DNA from: Tachypleus tridentatus
Lineage: Eukaryota > Arthropoda > Merostomata > Xiphosura > Limulidae
NCBI RefSeq assembly: GCF_004210375.1
Contig: NC_134832.1
Coordinates: forward strand, 152,641,592-152,705,591
Length of the DNA stretch: 64,000 nucleotides
Reading direction: 5' to 3'
The notes under the pieces are model-generated. The model ran no database searches. It was not told the DNA's origin and was given only the letters and a program-made list of their open reading frames with translations. Of this stretch, positions 20,240 to 32,900 are shown one piece after another; positions within the stretch are counted from its first letter, which is position 1, and the number at the start of each line of letters is the position of its first letter. The position numbers and the translations under genes were made by a program.

Positions 20240-20790
20240 ATCTTACTAGACTGGTGGCGAACTGAACTTTCGAGAACCTCGCCCAAGATTTATAAATAGA
20301 CGCGCCAGAAGAGTTTTATATTGTTTGTTTGCCACAGTTAACACTAAATTTAGGCAGCTATAGATGTAATAAATGCTTATTAATCGAAAAACTACAGATA
20401 TTCGACCAGAAACGGTTGAAGATTTCGAACATTATAAAACAATTTAACTTCAGTAAATTAACTTCGGACGTTAGTAATTTTACGAGGACAAAGTATTTTC
20501 GTTGGAGAAAAACAAGAAAGCTTATAAACAGCTTGAGACCAGCCGAGAAAAGAGCGACCCATTAAGTGAACTGTATCGATGAACTTGATACTGATTGGCT
20601 CGTCGCGAACCGTCAACAAGACAGTTCCAGATCATATAGAAAACGACGTATTGCTTGGAAGTTTGTAACAAGTGGGTACATGAATCATTATTTGTAATAC
20701 GCTTTATTATAAATTGTTTGTATATTAAAATGTGTTGAGAATGATCCATACAGATTTCTGTCTTATTGGCAAATATGATAAATGTCCTCC
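20240..20790 (+). mobile_element. LTR-like dispersed repeat, copy 2
   Basis: Second member of the pair with 2150-2770. A consensus TATAAATA lies at 20291-20298, and TGTATATTAAAATGTG lies near the far end, as expected of promoter and polyadenylation parts of an LTR. Small open frames here on both strands are not conserved in the other copy. Confidence 0.55.
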
Positions 20791-21230
20791 GAGAACAAAT
20801 AACACATAACAAAACTAAGATGCACATTTTGTAATATTTGATTTTGTGAATCTCTATCATTTGAACGAGGCCTAAAATCAAAAGTTGAGAGGCTCGTAGA
20901 TGTTCAAGACGATCGGGTCACAGTAGTAGGGTTTGGAAAGAAGAAACAAACAATGCTAGGCTGTTAAAACATTATCACGATGCAAGACTATCAGAACAGT
21001 ATTACAAAACAATGAAATTATATAATCTCCCACTATAACACTGTGCGTGCGTCCCTTGATCATGCACTAATGTTATAGCAGTTTGTTGTTTTGTTTTTAT
21101 GTAGTTAAATAATTTCGCTTCATGTCAGTTAGAAGCGAGTAGCCTATGACTGGAGGAAAATTGTGTTATAATAACAATACTCAGTTTCGTTCATCTCGAA
21201 ATTACGGGCGCACTCCCTTTTAATAAAAGT

Positions 21231-21437
21231 TTTGTTTGTTTGTTTTTGAATTTCGCACAAAGCTACTTGAGGGCTATCTATGCTAGCCGTCCCTAATTTA
21301 GGAGTGTAAGACTAGAGGGAAGGCAGCTATTCATCGCCACCCACGGCTGAAAGGGCGAGCATGTTTAGCGCGACCGGGATGCGAACCCACGACCCTCAGA
21401 TTACGAGTCGCACGCCTTAACACGCTTGGCCATGTCA
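21231..21437 (-). mobile_element. SINE family 1 with internal deletion and 12-bp TSD
   Basis: From a (TTTG)n tail and GAATTTCGCACAAAGCTACT to CGCTTGGCCATGTCA. The segment with the TACCAACGAATAGTGGGATT block is missing (about 70 bp). TTTAATAAAAGT flanks it at 21219-21230 and 21438-21449. Confidence 0.87.
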
Positions 21438-23365
21438 TTTAATAAAAGTAAACAAAAGAAGGATGTAAATATAATTTAATAAAATCAGTTTATGCAACAC
21501 ATTAAAAAAAAAGGTCTTAACATTACTTTGTAGTCAAGTTTACTAGTTGATACTAGCAACTTCGATAAAGTTTAGCTCTAACTAAATTAAAAATCATACA
21601 AAAGTTAGTGTTAACTTTCTTTCTGGAACGAAGGTCATGCTTAAAAGGCTTAAGTACAGTTAGACCTAAAACAAGTGGGTCAAGAATTCAGTTTCCGCGA
21701 TTATAATTTTGTTTATTAAAAAAATTAAAGAAGCAATGCTGCAGTGAACATACTAATGTTTGTCAATGTTTTACAGATGTTTGCCAGCAGAACATATGAA
21801 AATATCACAAAGATAGAAATTATACTATTAATTACATTACCAGATTTCTTTGATCCCAAGCTACTGGAAGTAGCTGTTAATACAGATCAGAATCTTTCAA
21901 AATAATAAACAGTTTGATTATGTACGAACCAATCCATCCATGATGTTGGTCTACATATAGCAGTTTCTAAACACCAACAATATGGAATTATAGATAACTT
22001 CACGAGTGATTATGAACAATAGTTTGTGTCCAAGACAGAGTAACTGCGTAAACCTTCAATGTTTGTAACCCCTCCAGTTTCCAGGTTCTCTGTTCCCTTC
22101 ACCATTTATTCAGATGAAATAAAAGTTGCCCATTTAAATTTGTTTTTCCTCATCGGTAAATTTTAACTGGAAATTGAACTTGAAAGTAAAGGCACTTATC
22201 AATGAGGATAACAGAAACAAGCACAACAACTTCAGTATACATGTACTTCACTTCTTTCAAAAAGAGATGAAAGGATTGGGGAAAGTGTATGAAAACTGAA
22301 GATTAAGTACTGGCCAACTAAATACAACAAAAACCACGCCTATAGTTCTTTCTTTGATCGCAGAGAAAAATAAGATTTAGATAAAACAAAATAACTTCGT
22401 TTCCTTTATGTCTTGTTATATAAAGGTGTTATATACTCTACCCAAATTAAAATTACATCCTACCTTGTGAACAAATGCAGAACAGTTAAGTAATAACTAC
22501 AAACCAAGGACTCAATAACCACAGATAGCCAAAACTTAGTCTGCGTACTGGAAGTAATCAAGTTATGTACATTTCATTCTTATTTTCAATACACGTAAAT
22601 TAAATGCAAGTTAAAATTTAGCCAGTATGCGAGTTAAGACTAAAGATGGGGCGACACGCAGATACGCGAATTGATTGTATCGATACATCAGATATGGTTC
22701 GTGTATCTTCATAACATTGGGCAAGCTTTCAGTAAACATTACAAGCTTGATGTGTAGAAAGAAATACAGTATTTTAGTCCGATACGATTCAGGTGTCTTA
22801 TAGTGTGCAACTGTTTTGGAAAGTGCGAGGCTTCAAATACTAATGTTTTATACTTTTCTATTCATAAAGTTAAAGGGCCTCCACAGAAGTGCTGGAAAAC
22901 CTTTAAGTAACATGAAATTGACATGACACACCTGTTTCAAAAAGGCTTTGTTACAAAGCACAAACATTCCCGTTTACGATTCAAGGTTGTATAGCAGATA
23001 ACGAAGTTGAGAAAAATACGAAGAGCTGTCATTGGTTATAAACGTTAAAAAAAAAAAAAAAACAACTACAAAATCAATTTACTTTATATTTATTGGCACG
23101 AGTAAGAACCAGTTCATGCGGCACGAAACAGACGAAAAACAAAGTAATTCGTGAAGGAATTCGGCAGATTTATCCTCATGAGAACCCATGCAACGATAGA
23201 CACCATAGTTTGTATTTGTGTGTACTGCTCCCCACGGTACGGTTATTCAAACCCGATTTACAGAAGTTCAAACATACTTTGGGGTGGGGGAATATGCTTT
23301 GGACGGAAATTATACATACAAAGAAAACTTAAAAAAAAACGACTTCATTACTTGCGTTTACATGC

Positions 23366-23465
23366 AAATTCGCACAACGGGCTATCTATTTTACAGCCAC
23401 TGGGAGTATCGAACCAAAATTCTTCCATGTTTACAAGTGAAGATTACCCGTCGCCGACCCTCTCC
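23366..23465 (-). mobile_element. SINE family 2, diverged
   Basis: ATTCGCACAACGGGCTATCT and GGGAGTATCGAACC match the reverse strand of family 2. The rest is degenerate. Confidence 0.5.
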
Positions 23466-23751
23466 CCCTCTGTCTGGCTGCGAGTTTTCGTCTAGTAATT
23501 TTAATCAAAGATTGTCGCCAGAAATAGATTTGTGCCATTACATAAGAAAACCAGGACGACAAAGAAAATTACTCTCATTCTAAATCTTAGAGCGTGTTTA
23601 GAGTCTCATCACTCGTTCTAAGCATGATCAAGTGGACAAACACGTAAACAAAAGTCCCATTGTTAAGAGTGAAACTTGGCTAATGAATTGGATTAAGTTA
23701 AATTAGTAATCTACTAATGTTCTGAAACAAAGATTCAAAATATTGCGTGAG

Positions 23752-23763
23752 GGGGCGCCACCT
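23752..23763 (-). promoter_or_regulatory. CTCF-like motif
   Basis: On the minus strand, AGGTGGCGCCCC resembles the arthropod CTCF core AGGTGGCGC. Inferred only. Confidence 0.2.
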
Positions 23764-26082
23764 TTATGATGTCAACAACGAATCACTTCCTCAGAAATTG
23801 ATAAGTTCAGTACATTTTTTGATACATAGAAAAAAAAAGTCTACACATAGTTTATGTAAAAGTTAAATAAATGTTAAGTCTCCTCCCGAAAAGGTTTCAA
23901 GACAATTTAAGAATACTTGGAAGTTCCATGGTCTCGACGTTTCGTGATCTGAATACGTTCAACATAAATAAAATTTCACCTCTAGTATCCCTCGACTCAC
24001 CCCCACACACACTCCTGAAGAAGTAAACTCACTTGTTAAATTAAGTTTAAAGGACGACAGTCTAAGCTGCTTATATAGAAACACGTTAGGAGTATATACA
24101 TTGAAGATTGCCACAGAAACTGATTCTTAGGATCTGTCGAACATCACCGACTAGAATGTGTTTTCTTGGAAATACTGTATTGTGTAGCATCGGCTCTTAT
24201 GTTATACGTTCTGCACAAGATTGTATTTTCCAACACGAGAGTTTTCAACGGCAAGTTGATACTTTTGGACGTAACAGATATAAAAACAAGTTTTATTTAA
24301 ATAGTACATGCTGTTTCTTGCTCGGAAATAAACATCGAATAAATAAACGAACGTAATGTAATCAAAACCCACCAGAAAAGGTTTTTTGCTCGGTACGAAA
24401 CACGCACAAGAATATCACAAACAGGATAACATAATACTTAACTCACATGCCAGAGATCCCGTTCAGGATCCAATATCTCAAGGTCATTTTAATGTGTACA
24501 GAGACACAAAATATCGCGCCAGGACTTATCAATAGCGTGTACATTTATGATTTTAATATCTGAAAATGTCAGAGCAAGAAGTTAACGTTAACAGACCTTA
24601 CAACACAAAATCACTTAACTAAACATCTTGTAGTTTAACATAATTCTACGATAGAACTTTTGACCTGGCTGCTAGAGCTGCGCTTCAGGTCTCATTGAAC
24701 AGCTGGATTTCATTACGAGTGTCACTTGATCTTAGGCATGTGACCTCCTCTGACCAATAGAAACAGCCTGTAGATAGAAAATACAACTACTCCTTAAATT
24801 AATCAACATTCAACCATTAGAACTCTTGGTCTTTCTAGAGAAAGAAAATGATTGTTACAGTTACTCGTGTCTCTTGGTAGTTTAGTTTTGTTATTGACCT
24901 ATAAAAATGTTTAGCACAAGTTAAAGTTAGCTGGAGAAACAGGATATCCTTATAGTGGATATCCAGGGGTGCGTGTTGTAGATAATAGTGTTTTGTCCTT
25001 GTAAAGTGCGGGGAACATGTCCCCCAAGAAGGTTAAAAGTGGTTACAGTATAAAATCAGTGTATGTGGAGCGTTCTGTAACTAGAATAACTTGTTACCTG
25101 TTTTTATTGCTCTGGATAAATCCACTGATGTTTCGACACAAGCGATTGAACCAACTACTGGCATGTTGCAGTTTCTCATAACGAAAGGAAATGCCAAGAG
25201 ATGAAACGGAAAACAAACTTCAAAAACTAAAACGTTGCTCTTATAACTAAATTTAAATAGATTATTTTCAGATATTAGTAGTATTTTTGTTTTTTTAGGG
25301 GTGGGGCTGTCCTGCCTCAGACTGTAACCTCTTCATGTAGAGGTCAGAGTATCAAAATTGATAAGTTGGATTCGACTCTGAGAGGTGTCAACATATTCCA
25401 CGCACTTTAAAAATTATGGGTGCATTATAACAGTGAAAAGTCAATAGGGTAGCGTGAGAAATTTGGTGCTGTAACATGAACTGCTGACCAGAAATAAAGT
25501 GACTAAAGTGGAGACAAAAGCAGATAACTGCAGCAGCTTTGTTAAAAATACATAAATCGAAAACTGTCTTGTTACAGAATTTTTAACACTTTTTTTGTTT
25601 ACACTAAATGCTAAAAGACTGAAATTCATACACTAGACCAGAACTTCTGAAGCGTATTAAACATTAATGGTTTTACACGGGGTTTCAACGTTATGGTCAC
25701 CGGATTTAGGCTTCCCTTTTCCTGTTCTTCAAATCAGGATGAGACTTGGATCCAGTGTTGCTTGTAGTCTGTATGAAAACAGATAAAACTAATAGGCCTA
25801 AGTCACATACTAAGGTCAACGGCCCCTTTTCGTGGAAGTAGCCTAGAGTCTTGTTATTTAGATGAAAGGTTACAAGCGACGTTGGAAAACGAAAAATAGA
25901 TATTTGGAATATCTTAACGTGCCAATAATTTTGTTACGGATTTTACGAGCCAATATTTCTTACGTCGATCTATTTTAATACAAAAAGGATGTCCATTTAA
26001 AATAGTTACGTATTTATATCAATGTATAAATACGTTTTACGCAAGTATTTTGAAGATTATCATAATAAACTTAGTTTCTTTC

Positions 26083-26105
26083 ACACACACACACACACAC
26101 ACACG
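26083..26105. repeat. (AC)n microsatellite
   Basis: About eleven AC units, then ACGTGTGCAG. Confidence 0.9.
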
Positions 26106-26599
26106 TGTGCAGCTATGAGTATCCACACAACATAGAACATTCTCTACTTCTATATTACTGGGACCGAACAGAGAAAAAGACTTACTTTATTAATTATTAT
26201 TTTTTTTACAAGACAGATCCATGGAAAATAAAACAATAACGACAGCACTCGTTAACGTTACTCAAGATTTGGTAGTTTAATAAATCAAAGTAATTATTAC
26301 GTATACAAATAAAATACTTTTATAAAAATAATTAAAAACATGTGCAATTTTCGATACCTCATACGACTCTGCTTACCCAGATTTGCCCGAAACATACAGG
26401 TATACACATTAATAGTAAATGCATTTTAATTCATCACATATTCGCTTAGCTTAACTTCAACGATTTACGGTTTCGTCGAAGATAAACAAAAAGTTTATTG
26501 AATTGTTTCAATATCACGTGCTATACGATCAGTTCAAAGTCGTTCTATAGCTTTGAAATTTCTTTGAACGCGGAGCACAGTTGTCAAACTTGACCTAGC

Positions 26600-26720
26600 T
26601 GAGCGATATCCAGGCAACAGTGAACACCGAACAGCCAGCCAATCAGAATCTTGTATACAAGACGCATTGGTTAGAACCCAGTCTGCCGAGGCAGCCAGAC
26701 AACAAACCAAAATGTTTTAA
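26600..26720. promoter_or_regulatory. Possible promoter with two CCAAT boxes
   Basis: CCAATCA at 26639-26645 and the inverted ATTGG at 26666-26670 lie in a locally GC-richer stretch. No exon of either orientation was recognised nearby, so the assignment is weak. Confidence 0.2.
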
Positions 26721-27534
26721 CGCAGAGAGCACGAGAACTCGCTTTCCATCAATAGATGTTACAACAACGTATTATTTATCTACTGACACTGTGTGAAAAA
26801 TCGTTAACGGAGGCACTAAAACCTAAGTCATATTTCCCACGGTTATTAAAACTGTTAAATCAACGAGTTCCTTATTCATTAACAACTTAAACCCCATAGA
26901 TATTTTTTGTTTACAATGTTTATTTCTACGCTGTTTTTAAGTTTTAAATCTCACAAGAGTCTTTCCCCCCTCTAACTTTCATCTCCCCATAAAATCACAT
27001 CGGATGACAGACCAATGGTATTATAAAACACGGACATATCGTTTATTTAAATCGGTTAGAACTTCACATTCACGACATAACGATGGACATTGCGATGTTT
27101 GTCGAACACGTTTTAACCACAAGCGTTACTATTGATGTCAGGACATGGTTACGTCTCTTAATATTAAGAATATAATTACTGGTTACTATAACTTTAACCA
27201 GAACTACTACAAAAATTCAATTAAAAAAACGTCAAATCTGCAAGGTAAATACCAGCAATAAGAATTCTTGCGCTTAAATACAGCGACATCAAACTATCTA
27301 TTATTATTATTATATATTTTCACGTACGTTTATCACATTAAGATGACAACCATACACAGAATACCTTCATTCTCACATCATTACGTTACAATATATCACA
27401 AAAGACATTACTTTTACTTACCAAACAACTGGTACTTTTCTAACACACAAATGAACACGACAGTCAACAACCCACCAGATGTCTTCTATTTATCGCAACC
27501 TCCAGACAAAACTATCAGAATGTTAGGTTTTGCC

Positions 27535-27546
27535 GCCCTCTAGCGG
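27535..27546 (-). promoter_or_regulatory. CTCF-like motif
   Basis: On the minus strand, CCGCTAGAGGGC differs from CCASYAGRKGGC at one position. Inferred only. Confidence 0.2.
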
Positions 27547-27868
27547 TAACGGGAAACGTAACCTATACATCACACTCGAGAGGCCAGTGAGAGCTGACAC
27601 GAAAACAGTACACAGACTGTTTCACGTGGTTCGACGTACCACGTGTCCGAAAGACTACGGGACACGATTTCTCCGTAGCCGTACCTCGACCTTCCATCAG
27701 ATATATCTAATGATAGCCTTTCTTTTATAGGTCATTTCGTTTTTTTAAGACATATGAACATCAACACTTCGATTTAAACGATAAACAGAACAACTGCAAT
27801 CCGGAGGGGGGGGACACCATTAATTTATCATCCTTTCCTGAATTATAATAACTAATTGTTAAACAAAA

Positions 27869-28002
27869 TTTTGGGGACGACTTGACTGTATAACTTAAAC
27901 AACGTTATCATAAACGGACGACGTTTCGACAAAATGTTGTCGTTCTCAAATCGTACCTTTGTAATAAAGTTTGGTCATTACCCTGTCAAGCTGTCCCCAA
28001 AA
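27869..28002. mobile_element. 134-bp element with 18-bp terminal inverted repeats
   Basis: Left end TTTTGGGGACGACTTGAC and right end GTCAAGCTGTCCCCAAAA are near-perfect inverted repeats (two mismatches). The minus strand of the centre has CGACAACATTTTGTCGAAAC, a hairpin followed by GAAAC. No clear target duplication. No coding capacity. Confidence 0.55.
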
Positions 28003-28321
28003 CCTTTATCTTATAAAAAGTAGGTTCATTTTTATAACAGTTAAACTTTCTATAATGTGAGAAAATTAACAACGGAAGATACTAATGACTCCATCAAGTT
28101 TTTTACAGTAACATTCAATATTTATTAAGTCTTCAAAGGCTCTCTTCAAAATCGACGTGTCTTGGAAATATTTATTATCAATATGTCTTGGTACATCCAC
28201 GATATTCACTGTTCTTTGATGACAGATGGTGATTTATTTGAGTGTTGTCATTGCTAAGCTCAACATTGTTTCATTGTGTTAAGATATTTGTCAAAAGATT
28301 CTCGAGGACTGCGCATGTCAT

Positions 28322-28512
28322 ATCTAATTTTCAGCTGACAGACTAGAGGGAGTGCAGATAGACAATAACGATCGCTAGTAGTTCGTGGGCTAGTACTGTT
28401 TGACCAGGTAGCGATATTTGATATTTGACCGATTAAAAAATCCACGAACGCTTTTTTATAACTTTTTCCGACGGTAACAGGACACGAACACTGGACCCAG
28501 AGATTTATATTC
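28322..28512 (-). mobile_element. Possible very old SINE family 1 remnant
   Basis: GACAGACTAGAGGGAGTGCA and GTTCGTGGGCTAGTACTG recall the reverse-strand SINE body, and ACACGAACACTGGACCCAG recalls the B-box end. Weak. Confidence 0.3.
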
Positions 28513-28984
28513 TTGTACGATAACCATTAACACACGCTAGACCCTTTAACAGAGTAAAGATATTCCACATATACGGATAAAAACCAACTGTATTATGACT
28601 ACATCTCATTTTCCTTATTTTTGTCTTATTTATATGTAACTCATTCAGTTTTAGATGATTTATAAGGTTCACTGTTTTTTATGCCAATGTCCTATACGTT
28701 TGTCTGTTTACCAAGTTGAGGATTAAAGCCAAATTAGAGCTTTATAATATCATCTTACCTTACAAATTATGCAAATGATTCCTGGTGCACCAATGATACC
28801 GCGAGATTTCCGATGGCTTATGACACTAAAAATCTCGTGTCGATAACCGCAAAGGTCAGAATAAAGGGGTCACAACAAACACACAAGTAAAGTTCTTAAA
28901 ACGTGTGTCTTCTGTGACGTTTTGAATGACGAACCCTTCATAAGTCAGAGTGCAATTAGCCAAGATAAGGCCTGATACCAGAAG

Positions 28985-29220
28985 AAAGGTCACTGGATAA
29001 GCAATTTGCGAGTCGCTAATTCGAATCTCGTCATTAAACATGCTTACCCATTGAATAGTGTGTGGGTCATTTTGTGTCCGTCAATCTCACTATTCGTTTG
29101 TAAAAAGAAACCTACCAGTTGGCGGCGGGTGGCTACCTTTCCTCTGGTCCATTATTCCAAAATAAGGAGCGGCGAGCGCAGATAGTCGTAGAGTAGGTAC
29201 GCGTGAAATTCAGCAAAACA
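28985..29220 (+). mobile_element. SINE family 1, old and diverged
   Basis: AAACATGCTTACCCATTGAA, GTCAATCTCACTATTCGTTT, AGTTGGCGGCGGGTGG and GGCGAGCGCAGATAGTCG keep the family order with many changes. The 5' tRNA part is eroded. Confidence 0.7.
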
Positions 29221-29634
29221 AACTGTACTGATTTAACGTGTGGCGATGGTTACATTGTAGTTTTAACTTGAATTACTTTCAAGTCTTTATGACTCACCTT
29301 CTAAGAGTTCATAAAAAATAACAAAAATGACGACGTCGACCTTGAGGAACATCAAAAAAACGTACACCACCCCTTGAACCGGTTTGTAGCTGTAAATAGT
29401 CATTTCCTTGCATTATTGAGGTTAAACACGTGGACGAAGCTTTGTTTGTTTACTCGTCGCCGAGTAAAGTGGAAAACGGTTAAAAAAAGGGGCGTGTCAA
29501 CTGTATATTTTCAACATAGATGTGCAAAGTGTTAAAAATATTAAGGATGATAACATTTATACTTTAACTGTTGTTAACTTCACAAAATGTTTATCATTCG
29601 TAAGGTCGTGAATAGATACGGTACAAATAGTTTT

Positions 29635-29755
29635 TAAATGACAAAACAGTATATATGATAGCTTTGACTGTGAAAGGACAAAACTATGAAAGATAGCTTT
29701 GACTGTGAAAGGACAAAACAGTCTATATGATAGCTTCGACTGTGAGTGGCTCATA
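29635..29755 (+). repeat. Three short tandem copies of about 42 bp
   Basis: GATAGCTTTGACTGTGAAAG with GACAAAACAGT, three partial copies, just before the large minisatellite. Confidence 0.75.
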
Positions 29756-29762
29756 GAGGGTA

Positions 29763-29830
29763 TGTTGGAAAGGACCAGGATTCGAACCCGCGAACCTGAG
29801 GTTGTGAATTGAATACCACATAATACAACG
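29763..29830 (-). other. tRNA-like B-box fragment
   Basis: On the minus strand, GGTTCGCGGGTTCGAATCCT resembles a tRNA T-arm, but no acceptor stem or full cloverleaf can be formed. Probably an old SINE head. Confidence 0.35.
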
Positions 29831-29949
29831 TATCCAAACTTGCAGATATCAGTTTGATTGAATACCACATAATAGAACTGTTCCAAACTGTGTGGGCTTC
29901 ACTTTGACACTAAGAAAAGTGCAATTACATTCATTAAAGAACTTTGTTC

Positions 29950-32900
29950 ATCACATCAGTTTTTATTCATTCTTCCACGGACACTAATCCCCCTGTTCTT
30001 CATTCTTCCACAGACACTAATCCCCCTGACCTTCATTCTTCCACAGACACTATTTCCCGTGTTCTTCATTCTTCCACAGACACTATTTCCTGTGTTATTC
30101 ATTCTTCGAGAGACACTATTCCCTGTTCTTGATTCTTCCACAGACACTAATCCCTCTGTTCTTCATTCTTCCACAGACACTATTCCCTGGGTTCTTCATT
30201 CTTCCACGAACACTAATCCCCCTGTTATTCATTCTTCCACAGACACAAATCCCCCTGTTCTTCATTCTTCTACAGACACTATTCCCTCTGTTCTTCATTC
30301 TTCCACAGAAACTATTCCGTGTGTTCTTCATTCTTCTACGGACACTATTCCCTGTGTTCTTCATTCTTCCACAAACACTATTCCCTGTGTTCTTCATTCT
30401 TCTACAGACACTAATCCCCCTGTTCTTCATTCTTCCACGGACACTAATCTCCTATTCTTCATTTTTCCACGGACACTATTTCCTGTGTTCTTCATTCTTC
30501 CACAGACACTATTCCCTGTTCTTCATTCTTCCACAGACACTAATCCCCCTGTTATTCATTCTTCCACAGACACAAATCCCCCTGTTCTTCATTCTTCTAC
30601 AGACACTATTCCCTCTGTTCTTCATTCTTCTACAGACACTATTCCCTGTGTTCTTCATTCTTCCACAGACACTTATCCCCTGTTCTTCATTCTTCCACAG
30701 ACACTAATCCCACTGTTATTTATTCTTCTTCATACACTAATCCCTCTGTTATTCATTCTTCGACAGACACTAATCCCCCTGTTATTTATTCTTCTTCATA
30801 CACTAATCCTTCTGTTCTTCATTCTTCCACGGACACTATTCTGTGTTCTTCATTCTTCCACGGACACTATTTCCTGTGTTCTTCATTCTTCCACAGACAC
30901 TATTCCTGTTCTTCATTCTTCCACAGACACTAATCCCTTGTTCTTCATTCTTCCACAGACACTAATCTCCTGTTCTTCATTCTTACAGACACTATTCTCT
31001 GTTCTTCATTCTTCCACAGACACTAATTCCTGTGTTCTTCATTCTTCCACAGACACTTATCCCCTGTTCTTCATTCTTCCACAGACACTAATCCCACTGT
31101 TATTTCATTCTTCACAGACACTAATCCTCTGTTATTCTATTCTTCGACAGACACTAATCCCCCTGTTATTTATTCTTCTTCATACACTAATCCTTCTGTT
31201 ATTCATTCTTCCACAGACACTAATCCCTGTTCTTCATTCTTCCACAGACACTATTCCCTGTGTTCTTCATTCTTCCACAGACACTAATCCCCTTGTTCTT
31301 CATTTTCCACAAACACTAATCCCACTGTTCTTCATTTATCCACAAACACTATTCCCACTGTTCTTCATTTTCCACAGACACTAATCCCAATGTTCTTCAT
31401 TCTTCCACAAACACTAATTCCCCTGTTCTTCATTCTTCCACAGACACTAATCCCCTGTTCTTCATTCTTCCACAGACACTATTTCCTGTGTTATTCATAC
31501 TTCCACAGACACTATTCCCTGTGTTTTCATTCTTCCACAGACACTAATCCCTGTTCTTCATTCTTCCACAGACACTAATCCCTGTGTTCTTCATTCTTCC
31601 ACAGACACTCTTCCCTGTGTTCTTCATTCTTCCATAGACACTATTCCCGGTGTTCTTCATTTTTCCACAGACACTATTCTCTATGTTATTCATTTTTCCA
31701 CAGACACTCTCTGTGTTCTTCATTCTTCCACAGACACTATTCCTGTGTTCTTCATTCTTCCATAGACACTAATCCCCCTGTTCTTCATTCTTCCTCAGAA
31801 ACTATTCCCACTGTTCTTCATGCTTCCACGGACACTATTCCCTTTGTTCTTCATTCTTCCACAGACACAAATACCTGTGTTCTTCATACTTCCACAGACA
31901 CTATTCCCTGTGTTCTTCATTCTTCCACAGACACTAATCCCCTGTTCTTCATTCTTTCACAGACACTAATCGACATGTTTTTCATTTTTCCGCAAACACT
32001 AATCCCCTGTTCTTCATTCTTCCACAGACACTAATCCCTGTATTCTTCATTTTTCCACAGACACTAATCCCTGTATTCTTCATTCTTCCACAGACACTAT
32101 TCCCTGGGTTCTTCATTCTTCCACGAACACTAATCCCCCTGTTATTCATTCTTCCACAGACACAAATCCCCCTGTTCTTCATTCTTCTACAGACACTATT
32201 CCCTCTGTTCTTCATTCTTCCACAGAAACTATTCCGTGTGTTCTTCATTCTTCTACAGACACTATTCCCTGTGTTCTTCATTCTTCCACAAACACTATTC
32301 CCTGTGTTCTTCATTCTTCCACATACACTAATCCCCCTGTTCTTCATTCTTCCACGTACACTAATCTCCTATTCTTCATTTTTCCACGGACACTATTTCC
32401 TGTGTTCTTCATTCTTCTACAGACACTATTCCCTGTGTTCTTTATTCTTCCACAGACACTATTCCCTGTGTGCTTCATTCTTCCACAGACACTATTCCCT
32501 GTGTTCTTCATTCTTCCACAGACACTATTCCCTGTGTTCTTCATTCTTCCACAGACACTAATCCCCTGTTCTTCATTCTTTCACAGACACTGATCAACAT
32601 GTTTTTCATTTTTCCGCAAACACTAATCCCCCTGTTCTTCATTCTTCCACAGACACTAATCCCCTGTTTTTCATTCTTCCACAGACACTAATCCCTGTAT
32701 TCTTCATTCTTCCACAGACACTATTCCCTGTGTGCTTCATTCTTCCACAGACACTATTCCCTGTGTTTTTCATTCTTCCACAGACACTCTTCCCTGTGTT
32801 ATTCATTCTTCCATAGAAACTATTTCCTGTGTTCTTCATTCTTCCACAGACACTATTCCCTGTGTTCTTCATTCTTCCACATACACTAATCCCCCTGTTA

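Larger units (their letters stand above)
21450..28321. other. Long region without recognised genes
   Basis: Holds a diverged SINE at 23366, an AC run at 26083, CTCF-like and CCAAT motifs and the inverted-repeat element at 27869. Open frames at 23.1-23.6 and 24.1 kb have no recognised family. Confidence 0.5.

Noticed and set aside
30059-31384. 441-codon open frame and many others at 30-35 kb
   Set aside because: They follow the 33-bp repeat unit in several frames and on both strands, shift at 32-bp units and have no start context or domain.
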